Assembly (NCBI GenBank): GCA_900544075.1
Contig: UQTJ01000013.1
Location: forward strand, 1 to 64,000
Direction of reading: 5' to 3'
Source: an uncultured Bacteroides sp.
GTDB lineage: Bacteria > Bacteroidota > Bacteroidia > Bacteroidales > Bacteroidaceae
DNA: 64,000 bases
Position 1 is the stretch's first letter; every line of letters begins with the position of its first letter. Shown one piece after another: positions 7,304 through 16,113 of this stretch. The notes beneath the pieces are model-generated. The model saw nothing but the letters and a program-made list of their open reading frames with translations. It was not told the origin of the DNA and searched no databases. The position numbers and the translations under genes were made by a program.

Positions 7304-10300
7304 ATGAAGCAGAAATTCAAAAAAGTGCTTGTCCTTGGATCAGGAGCCCTGAAAATTGGTCAAGCAGGTGAATTCGACTATTCAGGTTCACAGGCTCTTA
7401 AAGCTTTACGTGAAGAAGGAATCAAGTCTGTTCTTATTAATCCAAACATTGCCACCATTCAGACTTCGGAAGGTATAGCAGACCAAGTATATTTCTTGCC
7501 TGTTAATACATACTTCGTTACTGAAATCATCAAGAAAGAAAGACCTGACGGTATTCTTCTTGCTTTCGGCGGTCAGACTGCATTGAACTGTGGTACTGAA
7601 CTTTACCAGCAGGGTATTCTCAAGGAATATGGAGTTGAAGTTCTGGGTACATCTGTAGAAGCTATCATGTACACTGAAGACCGTGACCTCTTCGTTAAGA
7701 AACTTAACGAGATAGAGATGAAGACTCCAGTAAGCCAGGCAGTGGAAAACATGAAAGATGCCCTGGAAGCTGCACGCAGAATAGGTTATCCGGTAATGAT
7801 CCGTTCGGCATACGCACTTGGAGGTTTGGGTAGCGGTATATGCCCTAACGAAGAAAAATTTATCGAACTGGCAGAAAGTGCATTCACATTCTCTCCTCAG
7901 ATTTTGGTGGAAGAATCTTTGAAAGGATGGAAAGAAATTGAATTTGAGGTTATCCGCGATGCAAACGACCACTGCTTCACTGTTGCCAGCATGGAGAACT
8001 TCGACCCTCTGGGTATCCATACAGGTGAATCTATCGTTGTTGCTCCTACTTGTTCACTTACAGAAGAACAGGTTACAATGCTTCAGGATCTGTCAAAGAA
8101 ATGTATCCGTCACCTTGGTATCGTTGGTGAATGTAATATCCAGTACGCTTTCAATGCCGAGACAAACGACTATCGTGTAATCGAGGTTAATGCACGTCTA
8201 AGCCGTTCTTCTGCTCTTGCTTCAAAAGCTACAGGTTATCCTCTTGCTTTCGTTGCAGCCAAAATCGGTTTGGGATATACTCTCGACGAAATCGGTGAAA
8301 TGGGTACTCCTAACTCTGCTTACAAGGCTCCGGAACTTGACTATCTGATTTGTAAAATCCCTCGCTGGGACTTGACTAAGTTTGCAGGTGTTTCAAGACG
8401 TATCGGTTCAAGCATGAAATCAGTGGGTGAAATCATGTCTATAGGACGTACTTTCGAAGAAATCATCCAGAAAGGTCTCCGTATGATTGGTCAGGGTATG
8501 CACGGATTCGTAGGTAACGACCACACTAAGTTCGAAAATCTTGATGACGAACTTGCCAACCCGACAGACTTGCGTATCTTCGCTATTGCACAGGCTTTGG
8601 AAGAAGGCTACAGCATAGAGCGTATATTCGACCTTACTAAGATAGACCCTTGGTTTATCGGCAAACTGAAAAATATTGTTGACTACAAGGCTAAACTCCA
8701 GACATATAACTCATTGGAAGAAGTTCCTGCCGATGTATTGCGCCAGGCTAAGGTTCTTGGTTTCTCAGACTTCCAGATAGCACGCTTCGTTCTTAAACCT
8801 ACAAGCGGAAATATGGAAAAAGAAAATCTGGCTGTACGCGAATACCGTAAGAAACTTGGTATCCTTCCGGCTGTTAAACGTATCAATACAGTAGCTTCAG
8901 AACATCCTGAACTGACGAACTATCTGTATATGACATATGCTGTGGAAGGTTACGACGTGAACTATTACAAGAACGAAAAATCAGTAGTGGTTCTCGGTTC
9001 GGGCGCATACAGAATCGGTTCTTCTGTAGAGTTTGACTGGTGTTCTGTAAATGCTATCCAGACAGCACGTAAGTTAGGCTACAAGTCTATCATGATTAAC
9101 TACAACCCTGAAACAGTATCTACAGACTATGACATGTGCGACCGTCTGTACTTCGACGAGCTTTCATTCGAACGTGTACTCGACGTTATCGACCTTGAAC
9201 AGCCTCGTGGAGTTATCGTTTCTGTGGGTGGACAGATTCCTAACAACCTGGCAATGAAACTTCACCGCCAGTCAGTACCTATCCTCGGAACATCTCCTGT
9301 ATCAATCGACCGTGCAGAAAACAGAAACAAATTCTCTGCAATGCTCGACCAGCTTGGTATCGACCAGCCGGCATGGCAGGAACTTACAAGTCTTGACGAT
9401 GTAAAAGCATTTGTACAGAAGGTAGGTTATCCGGTTCTTGTACGTCCTTCATACGTATTGAGTGGTGCAGCCATGAACGTATGCTACGACGAAGAAGAAC
9501 TTACAAGATTCCTGCAGATGGCAAGTGAGGTATCTAAGGAATATCCGGTTGTAGTATCACAGTTCATGCAGGAAACTAAGGAAATAGAGTTCGACGCAGT
9601 GGCACAAAATGGAGAGGTCGTGGAATATGCAATCTCTGAACATGTGGAATATGCAGGTGTACACTCAGGTGACGCTACATTGGTATTCCCTGCCCAGCAG
9701 ATTTATTTCTCTACAGCACGTCTGATAAAGAAAATCAGCCGCCGCATCGCTAAAGAACTTAACATATCAGGTCCTTTCAATATCCAGTTCCTTGCACGCA
9801 AAAATGAGGTTAAGGTTATCGAATGTAACCTTCGTGCTTCAAGAAGTTTCCCATTCGTATCAAAGGTTCTGAAGAGAAACTTCATCGAAACAGCTACACG
9901 TATCATGCTGGATGCTCCTTATACACAGCCTGACAAATCTGCATTCGACATAGACCGCATTGGTGTCAAGGCTTCTCAGTTCTCATTTGCACGTCTGCAG
10001 AATGCCGACCCTGTATTGGGTGTTGACATGTCGTCAACAGGTGAAGTAGGATGTCTTGGAGATGACTTCAACGAAGCTCTGCTCAACGCTATGATTGCTA
10101 CAGGATATAAGATTCCTAAGAAAGGTATCCTTGTTTCTTCAGGAGCTACCAAATCTAAGGTTGACTTGCTCGATGCCAGTCATGCTCTAAGCCAGAAAGG
10201 TTACAGCCTATACGCAACAGCCGGTACAGCTGCATTCCTAAACTCACATGGCATCCCTACAACTCCTGTATTCTGGCCGGATGAACGTCCTGATGCAGAA

Positions 10301-10528
10301 AACAATGTGATAAAGATGATAGCTGAACATAAGTTCGACCTGATTGTGAACATTCCTAAGAACCACACAAAACGCGAGCTTACAAACGGTTACCGTATCC
10401 GTCGTGGTGCGATAGATCACAATATTCCTCTTATCACAAATGCACGTCTTGCAAAGGCATTTATCGAAGCATTCTGCTCTATGGATGAAAAAGACATCCA
10501 GATAAAGAGCTGGCAGGAATATGTATAA
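7304..10528 (+). CDS. carB: Carbamoyl phosphate synthase large subunit
   Basis: Makes carbamoyl phosphate from bicarbonate, ammonia (from the small subunit) and two ATP, feeding pyrimidine and arginine synthesis. At 1074 residues it is full length. The duplicated architecture is clear: biotin-carboxylase-like half one (VLGSGALKIGQAGEFDYSG near residue 10; VEESLKGWKEIEFEV near 204), a linker, half two (VLGSGAYRIGSSVEFDW near 565; FMQETKEIEFDAV near 755) and a C-terminal MGS-like allosteric domain (near 940-1070, LYATAGTAAFL). The small subunit gene carA is not in the window. It has its own promoter and terminator and so is monocistronic. The annotated ATG fits the conserved N terminus. Confidence 0.97.
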   Translation: MKQKFKKVLVLGSGALKIGQAGEFDYSGSQALKALREEGIKSVLINPNIATIQTSEGIADQVYFLPVNTYFVTEIIKKERPDGILLAFGGQTALNCGTELYQQGILKEYGVEVLGTSVEAIMYTEDRDLFVKKLNEIEMKTPVSQAVENMKDALEAARRIGYPVMIRSAYALGGLGSGICPNEEKFIELAESAFTFSPQILVEESLKGWKEIEFEVIRDANDHCFTVASMENFDPLGIHTGESIVVAPTCSLTEEQVTMLQDLSKKCIRHLGIVGECNIQYAFNAETNDYRVIEVNARLSRSSALASKATGYPLAFVAAKIGLGYTLDEIGEMGTPNSAYKAPELDYLICKIPRWDLTKFAGVSRRIGSSMKSVGEIMSIGRTFEEIIQKGLRMIGQGMHGFVGNDHTKFENLDDELANPTDLRIFAIAQALEEGYSIERIFDLTKIDPWFIGKLKNIVDYKAKLQTYNSLEEVPADVLRQAKVLGFSDFQIARFVLKPTSGNMEKENLAVREYRKKLGILPAVKRINTVASEHPELTNYLYMTYAVEGYDVNYYKNEKSVVVLGSGAYRIGSSVEFDWCSVNAIQTARKLGYKSIMINYNPETVSTDYDMCDRLYFDELSFERVLDVIDLEQPRGVIVSVGGQIPNNLAMKLHRQSVPILGTSPVSIDRAENRNKFSAMLDQLGIDQPAWQELTSLDDVKAFVQKVGYPVLVRPSYVLSGAAMNVCYDEEELTRFLQMASEVSKEYPVVVSQFMQETKEIEFDAVAQNGEVVEYAISEHVEYAGVHSGDATLVFPAQQIYFSTARLIKKISRRIAKELNISGPFNIQFLARKNEVKVIECNLRASRSFPFVSKVLKRNFIETATRIMLDAPYTQPDKSAFDIDRIGVKASQFSFARLQNADPVLGVDMSSTGEVGCLGDDFNEALLNAMIATGYKIPKKGILVSSGATKSKVDLLDASHALSQKGYSLYATAGTAAFLNSHGIPTTPVFWPDERPDAENNVIKMIAEHKFDLIVNIPKNHTKRELTNGYRIRRGAIDHNIPLITNARLAKAFIEAFCSMDEKDIQIKSWQEYV

Positions 10529-10553
10529 TGAATATTTCTTATAACTATAATTT

Positions 10554-10588
10554 AAATCCCGGATACCAAATTGGTGTTCGGGATTTTT
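10554..10588 (+). terminator. Terminator of carB
   Basis: An 8-bp outer stem (10554-10561 with 10579-10586), an inner ACCAA/TTGGT stem and a following T run, 25 bases after the carB stop. Confidence 0.75.
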
Positions 10589-10595
10589 AGATTCT

Positions 10596-10672
10596 GTTCA
10601 GTGAGCGTTCAATAGCCGTTCGGTGAACATCCAATAAACGGGGAATAAACACAATCCAAACAGTACTTAAAC
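10596..10672. repeat. Seven-unit intergenic array with 11-base period
   Basis: Seven contiguous 11-base units start at 10596, 10607, 10618, 10629, 10640, 10651 and 10662. The last four bases are AAAC in the final four units, GAAC in unit 3 and related in units 1-2; the fuller consensus is roughly nnYCAATAAAC. It lies between convergent carB and the HMA gene, with a terminator on each side, so it is not inside a predicted transcript. No open reading frame covers it. Confidence 0.6.
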
Positions 10673-10705
10673 AAAAAGTAGGACACATTAATACTGCGCC
10701 CTACT
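10673..10705 (-). terminator. Terminator of the HMA gene
   Basis: Read on the minus strand: stem AGTAGG/CCTACT (10700-10705 with 10678-10683), with partial pairing inside and a run of five T (10673-10677). Confidence 0.65.
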
Positions 10706-10731
10706 CCCTATTGAAATATGTACTATCCTTC

Positions 10732-11031
10732 TTACTTTACTTCAACATCGCTGATAACCTTTGCTTCGTATTTGAACTTGGCAAAGCCGTCTTTCAGTTT
10801 CTGTATATTTGTTTTATCTGAATCGTAAGTAATAGTAACTGTACGTGTCTTAAGATCTGTTTCCATCTTCTTTACACCTTTCTCGAAAGGTATATTCTTC
10901 TTTACTTTGTTTTCGCAGTTAACGCATTCCATTTGGTCAACTTTGAATACGATTTTACGAAGTTCTTTTGCAGATACCTGAGCTGCACACATAAAAGCAG
11001 CCATGAATGTAAACAATAATACTCGTTTCAT
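10732..11031 (-). CDS. Secreted heavy-metal-associated (HMA) domain protein
   Basis: Small periplasmic metal-binding protein of 99 residues. A signal peptide (about residues 1-21, ending near AQVSA) precedes one HMA domain with ferredoxin-like fold pattern. The metal-binding motif is CVNC within DQMECVNCENKVKK, a CxxC that usually binds Cu(I) or another soft metal. I start at the ATG at 11031; the open frame reaches 11040 only through a TTG. It is downstream of, and on the same strand as, the TonB receptor and the HYC_CC_PP protein, which suggests one metal-handling module. Metal identity is inferred from the motif only. Confidence 0.82.
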   Translation of the reverse strand: MKRVLLFTFMAAFMCAAQVSAKELRKIVFKVDQMECVNCENKVKKNIPFEKGVKKMETDLKTRTVTITYDSDKTNIQKLKDGFAKFKYEAKVISDVEVK

Positions 11032-11040
11032 GTTAATCAA

Positions 11041-11156
11041 TTAAGAATTAAAAATTAATAATTAAAAACCTTATTCAGTTTAGTAATTAACAATTAAAAA
11101 TTAATAATGGCGTTAAACTAATTATTAATTCTTAATTATTAATTATTAATTCGTCG
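11041..11156. repeat. AT-rich direct and inverted repeats
   Basis: A 16-base sequence (ATTAAAAATTAATAAT) occurs exactly at 11047-11062 and 11093-11108, with a near inverted copy at 11121-11136. The gap between the TonB receptor and the HMA gene is almost entirely A/T and could fold into a long weak hairpin. Function unknown; it may simply be low-complexity spacer. Confidence 0.5.
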
Positions 11157-13376
11157 TTAGTTTCTTGGTAAATTATATCTCACTCCTATATATCCTTTCG
11201 CACCGTGCATAGGTCCCCAAATCATTGAAGCATCAAAGTTGTTGCCCCAAGGATCGTCCGCACCGATAATGGCATTCTTCTGCTTGAAGTTAGTAAGGTT
11301 CTCACCACCTATATATACAGACCAGTTTCTGAAGAAACGTGTAACCTGGAAGCTCAACTGTTCGAAACCTTTGTATCTCTCGTTCCATGAAAGAGTTCCG
11401 TCAGCAAGAGTCTCCGGTGTCGGCATACGTCCACCACCATTCAACTGTAGTGTTCCGTCAAACTGCCATTTACCGAGAGGAGTTTTGTAAGATGCAGTCA
11501 AGAGACCTTTATACTTTCCGGTAAGCGCTTTTTCATAAAGAGTTCCGTTTATAGTCTGTTTAACGTCAGTCATACGCCATGCGGCAGTAAGATTGAAACC
11601 TTCGAAGAAAGGATATGTAGCCTCTATTTGGAATACCTGTGAATAAGAACGTCCATTAAGATTTGTAAATGCTATCGTATGTGCATCCGATTCCATATCC
11701 ACTACCAACTGGTTCTGAAAATCCGTATAGTAATATTCTGCATTCAGATTAAGTGTCTTACCGAACAAAGGTATGTACGATGCTATACTCAAACCATAGT
11801 TCCATGCCTGCTCCTGATCCAAATCGTCAGCAATAACTACTTTTCTGCTGCTGGCAAGCATATAACAGTTTTCTGCCAATATATGGTTTGTGCGATATCC
11901 CTTTCCTGCTGAAGCACGGAAATTTATATATTCATTAGGAGCATAGCGTACATTGGCACGCGGAGTAACAAAGAAACCATATAAGCTACTGTAATCACCT
12001 CTAAGACCTGCCATAACAGTTAGTTTATCACTTGGCATGTATGTATATTGTGCATAGACACCACTTACAGTTTCTTTATCCAACTCTGGAGTTAACCCGG
12101 TATTCACATCATTTACAAGACGATAGTCCTGGTCATAACGATCGTAGTTCAAGCTCAACCCTGTTGACAAAGAATGCTGGGAGGTAAATTCTGTCTCAAA
12201 CAAAAGTGATGCGTATGCATTCTGCTGATCTACGTTATAGAGTTTACGTCCATATACTGCATCCATATTATGGATTGTACCGGAAGTGATAAGCGCGATA
12301 TTTGTGTTATGCTCCTTATTGAAGATATAAGCCTGCTTGATGAAAGCCTCATATCTGTCTGTATTCATGTCTATACGATATGGATCGGCATATGTATGTC
12401 CGCCATGCGATACCTGTCCGCTGGCACGTTCTTCGTTGATGAATTTGATTCCGGCCTGGAATACATACTTATCGCCCATATATGCCCATCTGTTGAACAG
12501 GTTATACTGTTCAACCTGTGGAATATCGGCAAATCCGTCACCATCGCTGTCATGCGCCTTTGTTTCATTCTCATAATGCGCAAAAAGCATTGTACTCCAC
12601 TTGTCCGACAGTTTAACGGAAGCATCGGCATTTGCCTCATAACGGTTGGTAGTACTTGCAAAAAGGTTTGCAGAGAACCAGTCAGCCTCAGCAGCCTGAG
12701 GTTTCTTGAATTCAATATTTATCTGACCTGTCAGGGCTTCATAACCGTTCTTTACAGAAGATGTACCTTTGCTTACCTGGATACTGCTCATCCACGGTCC
12801 CGGAACATATCCCAGTCCGTAAGGCGCAGACGCACCTCTGAAATTAGGAATATTTTCAGTAAGCATCTGTACATATGTACCTGACAGTCCAAGCAGTTTT
12901 ATCTGCTTTGCACCTGTTGCCGCATCGGAATAATTCACATCAACAGAAGGGTTGGTGACAAAGCTTTCTCCAAGATTACAGCATGCGGCACGACACAACT
13001 CATCCGAATTAATAAGTTCGGCATTCGTCACACTGCTACGCAGTTTCTGGAAACCCATTTTTCTGCCTGTTACATTTACTTCAGCCAACTGTACACCTTC
13101 GTTCAATACTATATCAATATATTCCTGATAAGATGCAATGCTTATGGTATCTGTGTTATAACCGATAAAGCTCACAATAAGCTTGTCAGCATTAGCCGGA
13201 CGTTCAAGAGTAAACTCACCATTCATATCAGTACTGGCTCCACGCGAAGAGTTGAGCCATACAAGATTTGCTCCGGGTATAGGTTCGCTGTTGCTATCTT
13301 TCACTGTACCCGTAAGAGTATTTGCCGCCATCATAGGCAAAGCGGTCATTGATAATAAAATAAAGAAGTATTTCAT
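11157..13376 (-). CDS. TonB-dependent receptor, probably metal-related
   Basis: Outer-membrane active-transport receptor of 739 residues. In order: signal peptide (about 1-18), a carboxypeptidase-D regulatory-like beta domain (about 20-95; LTGTVKDSNSEPIPGANLVW), a plug domain (about 100-230) and a 22-strand barrel to the C terminus, which ends in YIGVRYNLPRN. It is shorter than SusC proteins and lacks a SusD partner. The plug has a paired CRAACC near residue 120, and several His-rich spots occur in the barrel loops (GQVSHGGHTYADP). Flanking genes for an HMA protein and a Cys/His-rich secreted protein suggest copper or another metal complex as cargo; this is inference. A TACATTTG box lies upstream on the minus strand (13412-13419). 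Confidence 0.87.
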   Translation of the reverse strand: MKYFFILLSMTALPMMAANTLTGTVKDSNSEPIPGANLVWLNSSRGASTDMNGEFTLERPANADKLIVSFIGYNTDTISIASYQEYIDIVLNEGVQLAEVNVTGRKMGFQKLRSSVTNAELINSDELCRAACCNLGESFVTNPSVDVNYSDAATGAKQIKLLGLSGTYVQMLTENIPNFRGASAPYGLGYVPGPWMSSIQVSKGTSSVKNGYEALTGQINIEFKKPQAAEADWFSANLFASTTNRYEANADASVKLSDKWSTMLFAHYENETKAHDSDGDGFADIPQVEQYNLFNRWAYMGDKYVFQAGIKFINEERASGQVSHGGHTYADPYRIDMNTDRYEAFIKQAYIFNKEHNTNIALITSGTIHNMDAVYGRKLYNVDQQNAYASLLFETEFTSQHSLSTGLSLNYDRYDQDYRLVNDVNTGLTPELDKETVSGVYAQYTYMPSDKLTVMAGLRGDYSSLYGFFVTPRANVRYAPNEYINFRASAGKGYRTNHILAENCYMLASSRKVVIADDLDQEQAWNYGLSIASYIPLFGKTLNLNAEYYYTDFQNQLVVDMESDAHTIAFTNLNGRSYSQVFQIEATYPFFEGFNLTAAWRMTDVKQTINGTLYEKALTGKYKGLLTASYKTPLGKWQFDGTLQLNGGGRMPTPETLADGTLSWNERYKGFEQLSFQVTRFFRNWSVYIGGENLTNFKQKNAIIGADDPWGNNFDASMIWGPMHGAKGYIGVRYNLPRN

Positions 13377-13411
13377 GTAAAAAAATATTTAGTTAAACAC
13401 ATTTTCAGGCG

Positions 13412-13419
13412 CAAATGTA
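13412..13419 (-). promoter_or_regulatory. -7 box upstream of the TonB receptor gene
   Basis: TACATTTG on the minus strand, an exact TAnnTTTG. The -33 partner is weak (CAGA on the plus strand, at 13438-13441). The predicted start is about 30 bases before the ATG. Confidence 0.4.
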
Positions 13420-13491
13420 GCTATTCCCCTCTGCAACCAGATTGCAAAGAAGATACAGCACATCCGGCATAACAAAGCCAAATGTGTAAAA

Positions 13492-13920
13492 CTAAATAAT
13501 CAATACTGAGTGATAAGCTAACAATATCCTTCCACTATTTACTACAGGAGGAGCATTAGGAGCCTGTGAGAATAACAGTCCGGCAGAAACCGGAGGTATT
13601 ATATAAGAAACCTGTTCAGGCAAATCGAGAGGCATCTTGATGAATGAAACCGCATCATCCTCATGAGAAACCTTAAAGAAATAGTCTATGCTGTAATGAA
13701 CATTTATGCAAGAACATTCTTCTGATACTGAAGTACCAGAAGAATCGCTGTCAGAATGATGGCAACAACTTTTCGTATCACTGCATGAATGATGCACTGA
13801 AGAGGAACATGCCTGTGTCTTGCAATAAGCCGAACAGATATGTACCATTCCCGCACCTGCTCCAAGATTGAATACTATCAGAGCAAGAACAAGTATCAAT
13901 ATGTTGCATAAATTCTTCAT
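13492..13920 (-). CDS. Secreted Cys/His-rich protein, HYC_CC_PP family
   Basis: Small exported protein of 142 residues. A hydrophobic N-terminal segment (about 4-24) is followed by a Cys/His/Ser-rich stretch containing VHICSAYC, a CC pair within KSCCHHSD, and further on SECSCINVH. The C-terminal part has APNAPPVV. The H..YC, CC, PP order fits the family NCBI calls HYC_CC_PP, which tends to sit beside TonB receptors and HMA proteins, as here. Biochemical function is unknown; the cysteines and histidines suggest metal binding. I start at 13920 because an exact promoter (13927-13957) lies within the longer open frame that reaches 13956. Confidence 0.7.
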   Translation of the reverse strand: MKNLCNILILVLALIVFNLGAGAGMVHICSAYCKTQACSSSVHHSCSDTKSCCHHSDSDSSGTSVSEECSCINVHYSIDYFFKVSHEDDAVSFIKMPLDLPEQVSYIIPPVSAGLLFSQAPNAPPVVNSGRILLAYHSVLII

Positions 13921-13926
13921 CCGCTG

Positions 13927-13957
13927 CAAAGATAGTACAAACCGGGTGAAATACAAA
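13927..13957 (-). promoter_or_regulatory. Consensus promoter of the HYC_CC_PP gene
   Basis: On the minus strand: TTTG (13957-13954), exactly 19 bases, then TATCTTTG (13934-13927). Both elements are perfect. The predicted transcription start falls within a few bases of the ATG at 13920, so the mRNA may be leaderless or nearly so. Confidence 0.65.
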
Positions 13958-14046
13958 GTGAAAACAAAGTTTTCGACTTTTAAATCCGAAGTCAGCCTAT
14001 CTTGTCTAAAATACGAAAAGCTGTCAAATCATAGCTATAGAACGAA

Positions 14047-15111
14047 CTATCCCGGATTATAAGCCTGAAGCGGAAGTTCGCCACGTAATGCGCCCAATGC
14101 ATTCATAGCCAATGCACCCATTTCATCCTCTCCCGGTATGACCTCAATATGTGCCAGTCCGTCAATCCATGAAGAAATTTCAGACACTACATAATCTCCG
14201 TAAGCCATTCCTCCTGTCAGTATAATGGCATCTGTCTTTTGCCTTAAGACGATATGCATGCTGCCTATAGTCTTTGCTATATTATATGCCATGGCGTGCA
14301 GAACATTATAGGCATGTGTATTTCCGGCCTTTATCTCCTCTACTACATTTCTTACATCAGTAGTTCCTAAGTGAGCAAACAATCCACCATGTCCATTTAT
14401 CTTCCTGCGTATCTCGTCATACGTGTATTTACCGCTGAAGCACAAATCTACAAGCTGCCTTGTCGGTATAGAACCGGCTCTTTCAGGGCTGAAAGGTCCG
14501 TCACCGTCAAGTGCATTGTTTACGTCTATAACCCTGCCTTTTGAATGTGCGCTGATGGAAATTCCACCTCCCAAATGGGCGACTATAAGATTAAGGTCTT
14601 CATATCTGCGTCCAATGCTTGCGGCATATCTGCGTGATACGGCACGACTGTTCAAGGCATGAAAAACGGAAATCCTGGAAATTTCAGGCATTCCCGTTAC
14701 ACGGGCCAGATCACTCATTTCATCCGTTACCACCGGATCGGCAATATACGCAGGACAATTACATCCTTTGGCAATCTCATCGGCAATTAATCCTGCCAGA
14801 TTGGATGCATGCTCCATCTTTGCATTCCTCAAATCGTATTTTATCTTTTCGTCTACAAGATATACACCTCCCTGAGTGGGTTTCAATAATCCTCCACGCC
14901 CTATTACAGCATCAAATTCCAGGCTGAAGCCTGCTTCTTTCAAAGACTTGACTATCAGTTCCATTCTGAAATCATGCTGTTCGTTTACATGAGTAAAACG
15001 CGACAGTTCATCTGCCGGATGATACACGTTTTCACTCCACAACTGATTTTCATTATCATAAACAGCAACCTTTGTTGAGGTTGACCCTGGATTAATCACA
15101 AGTATTCTCAT
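14047..15111 (-). CDS. buk: Butyrate kinase
   Basis: Converts butyryl phosphate (or a branched-chain acyl phosphate) and ADP to the acid and ATP; cytoplasmic. 354 residues from the ATG at 15111, chosen because MRILVINPGSTSTK is the conserved start of the acetate/butyrate kinase fold. An upstream ATG at 15141 would lie inside ptb. Family features: NPGSTSTK phosphate-binding loop at the N terminus, AHLGGGISISAH near residue 190, and LTGGMAYGDYVV near 310. It is preceded by ptb, which supplies its substrate. The two starts and stops are 11 bases apart. Confidence 0.93.
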   Translation of the reverse strand: MRILVINPGSTSTKVAVYDNENQLWSENVYHPADELSRFTHVNEQHDFRMELIVKSLKEAGFSLEFDAVIGRGGLLKPTQGGVYLVDEKIKYDLRNAKMEHASNLAGLIADEIAKGCNCPAYIADPVVTDEMSDLARVTGMPEISRISVFHALNSRAVSRRYAASIGRRYEDLNLIVAHLGGGISISAHSKGRVIDVNNALDGDGPFSPERAGSIPTRQLVDLCFSGKYTYDEIRRKINGHGGLFAHLGTTDVRNVVEEIKAGNTHAYNVLHAMAYNIAKTIGSMHIVLRQKTDAIILTGGMAYGDYVVSEISSWIDGLAHIEVIPGEDEMGALAMNALGALRGELPLQAYNPG

Positions 15112-15122
15112 AAATGTCAGAT

Positions 15123-16034
15123 TTATTTTCCCGCCAGACATGCCAGAACCAGACTATAATATTTCGAATTGCCCGAATCGCTTCTTGAAGGGACAACAAC
15201 CGGTGCAATGGTGCCGGTAAGCATTCCGGCCATATTGGCATCTCCAAACAGGGAAAGTGTTTTATAAAAGGTATTTCCGGATTCTATGTTAGGGAATATC
15301 ATTATATCCGCATTGCCTATCACGGGCGATGACATTCCTTTTATTTCTCCACTATGGGCATCACACGCAGTCTTGGCATCCATAGGCCCGTCAATATACA
15401 CCCTACCCATCTTGCCTTCAGATGCTTCTTTTTTCAATTCAGTATAGAAAATGGTATGAGGAAACTTGGCATTTACCTTCTCAGAGCAATGTATCAATGC
15501 CACACGCGGTTCCTCCATACCCAAACGATTGCATATCGCAATATCGTTCATTATCATTGCCCTGAACTGGTCGAGGGTAGGTTTTGGAATCACTGCCGCA
15601 TCCGAAAAGAACAGCAATTTGTGATAAAGAGGTATTTGGGCTACGGCCACATGGCTAAGCACTCCCCCGGGAGGTAGCAATCCTTTCTCCTTATGCAAAA
15701 CGGCTCTAAGAAGATTGTCGGTATTAATCAGTCCTTTCATAAGGACATCTGCCTCGCCGGAGCGAACAAGTTCTACAGCCAGTGCAGCGGCATCATCGGG
15801 CGTAGGGGCAGTATATACACGGACAAAATCAGGAGATGCAGCATACAGACTATTTGAAATATCTACATGTTCTTCATCCGTTACCAGAAGATACTCTGCT
15901 ATTTCCTCTCTGAGGCTTCTTATTATAACATATTCTGTGTGGGGGTCATTAGGACAAACGACAGCTACTCTGCGTCTTTGGTTACTTAAACGCAGCCTGC
16001 TTACCATTTGGGAAAGTGTTCTTACAGGTTCCAT
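15123..16034 (-). CDS. ptb: Phosphate butyryltransferase
   Basis: Transfers the acyl group of butyryl-CoA (or branched-chain acyl-CoA) to phosphate, giving the substrate of butyrate kinase; 303 residues. It shows the PTA/PTB fold: the segment GEADVLMKGLINTDNLLRAVL near residue 90, GVLSHVAV near 124, and FPNIESGNTFYKTLSLFG near 247 around the active site. With buk it makes a two-gene operon for substrate-level ATP formation. In gut Bacteroidales this pair may act on isobutyrate and isovalerate from amino acids rather than on butyrate; that is inference. Confidence 0.92.
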   Translation of the reverse strand: MEPVRTLSQMVSRLRLSNQRRRVAVVCPNDPHTEYVIIRSLREEIAEYLLVTDEEHVDISNSLYAASPDFVRVYTAPTPDDAAALAVELVRSGEADVLMKGLINTDNLLRAVLHKEKGLLPPGGVLSHVAVAQIPLYHKLLFFSDAAVIPKPTLDQFRAMIMNDIAICNRLGMEEPRVALIHCSEKVNAKFPHTIFYTELKKEASEGKMGRVYIDGPMDAKTACDAHSGEIKGMSSPVIGNADIMIFPNIESGNTFYKTLSLFGDANMAGMLTGTIAPVVVPSRSDSGNSKYYSLVLACLAGK

Positions 16035-16080
16035 AGTGTGTTATTTTAAACAAATATCTGAAATAAATCCGATTTTTCCG

Positions 16081-16088
16081 TATATTTG
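16081..16088 (+). promoter_or_regulatory. -7 box upstream of the fused C26/M19 gene
   Basis: TATATTTG, an exact TAnnTTTG, 25 bases before the ATG at 16114. No clear TTTG at the -33 position. Confidence 0.4.
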
Positions 16089-16113
16089 TCAGAGTTATAA
16101 TAAAGATTAACGT

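Noticed and set aside
11041..11156. AT-rich repeats as an insertion-element end
   Set aside because: No transposase, no target duplication and no clear terminal inverted repeat; only A/T low complexity.
12270..12884. Long open frame opposite the TonB receptor gene
   Set aside because: It is a shadow of the receptor gene in the antisense direction; its composition follows the receptor codons and it has no promoter.
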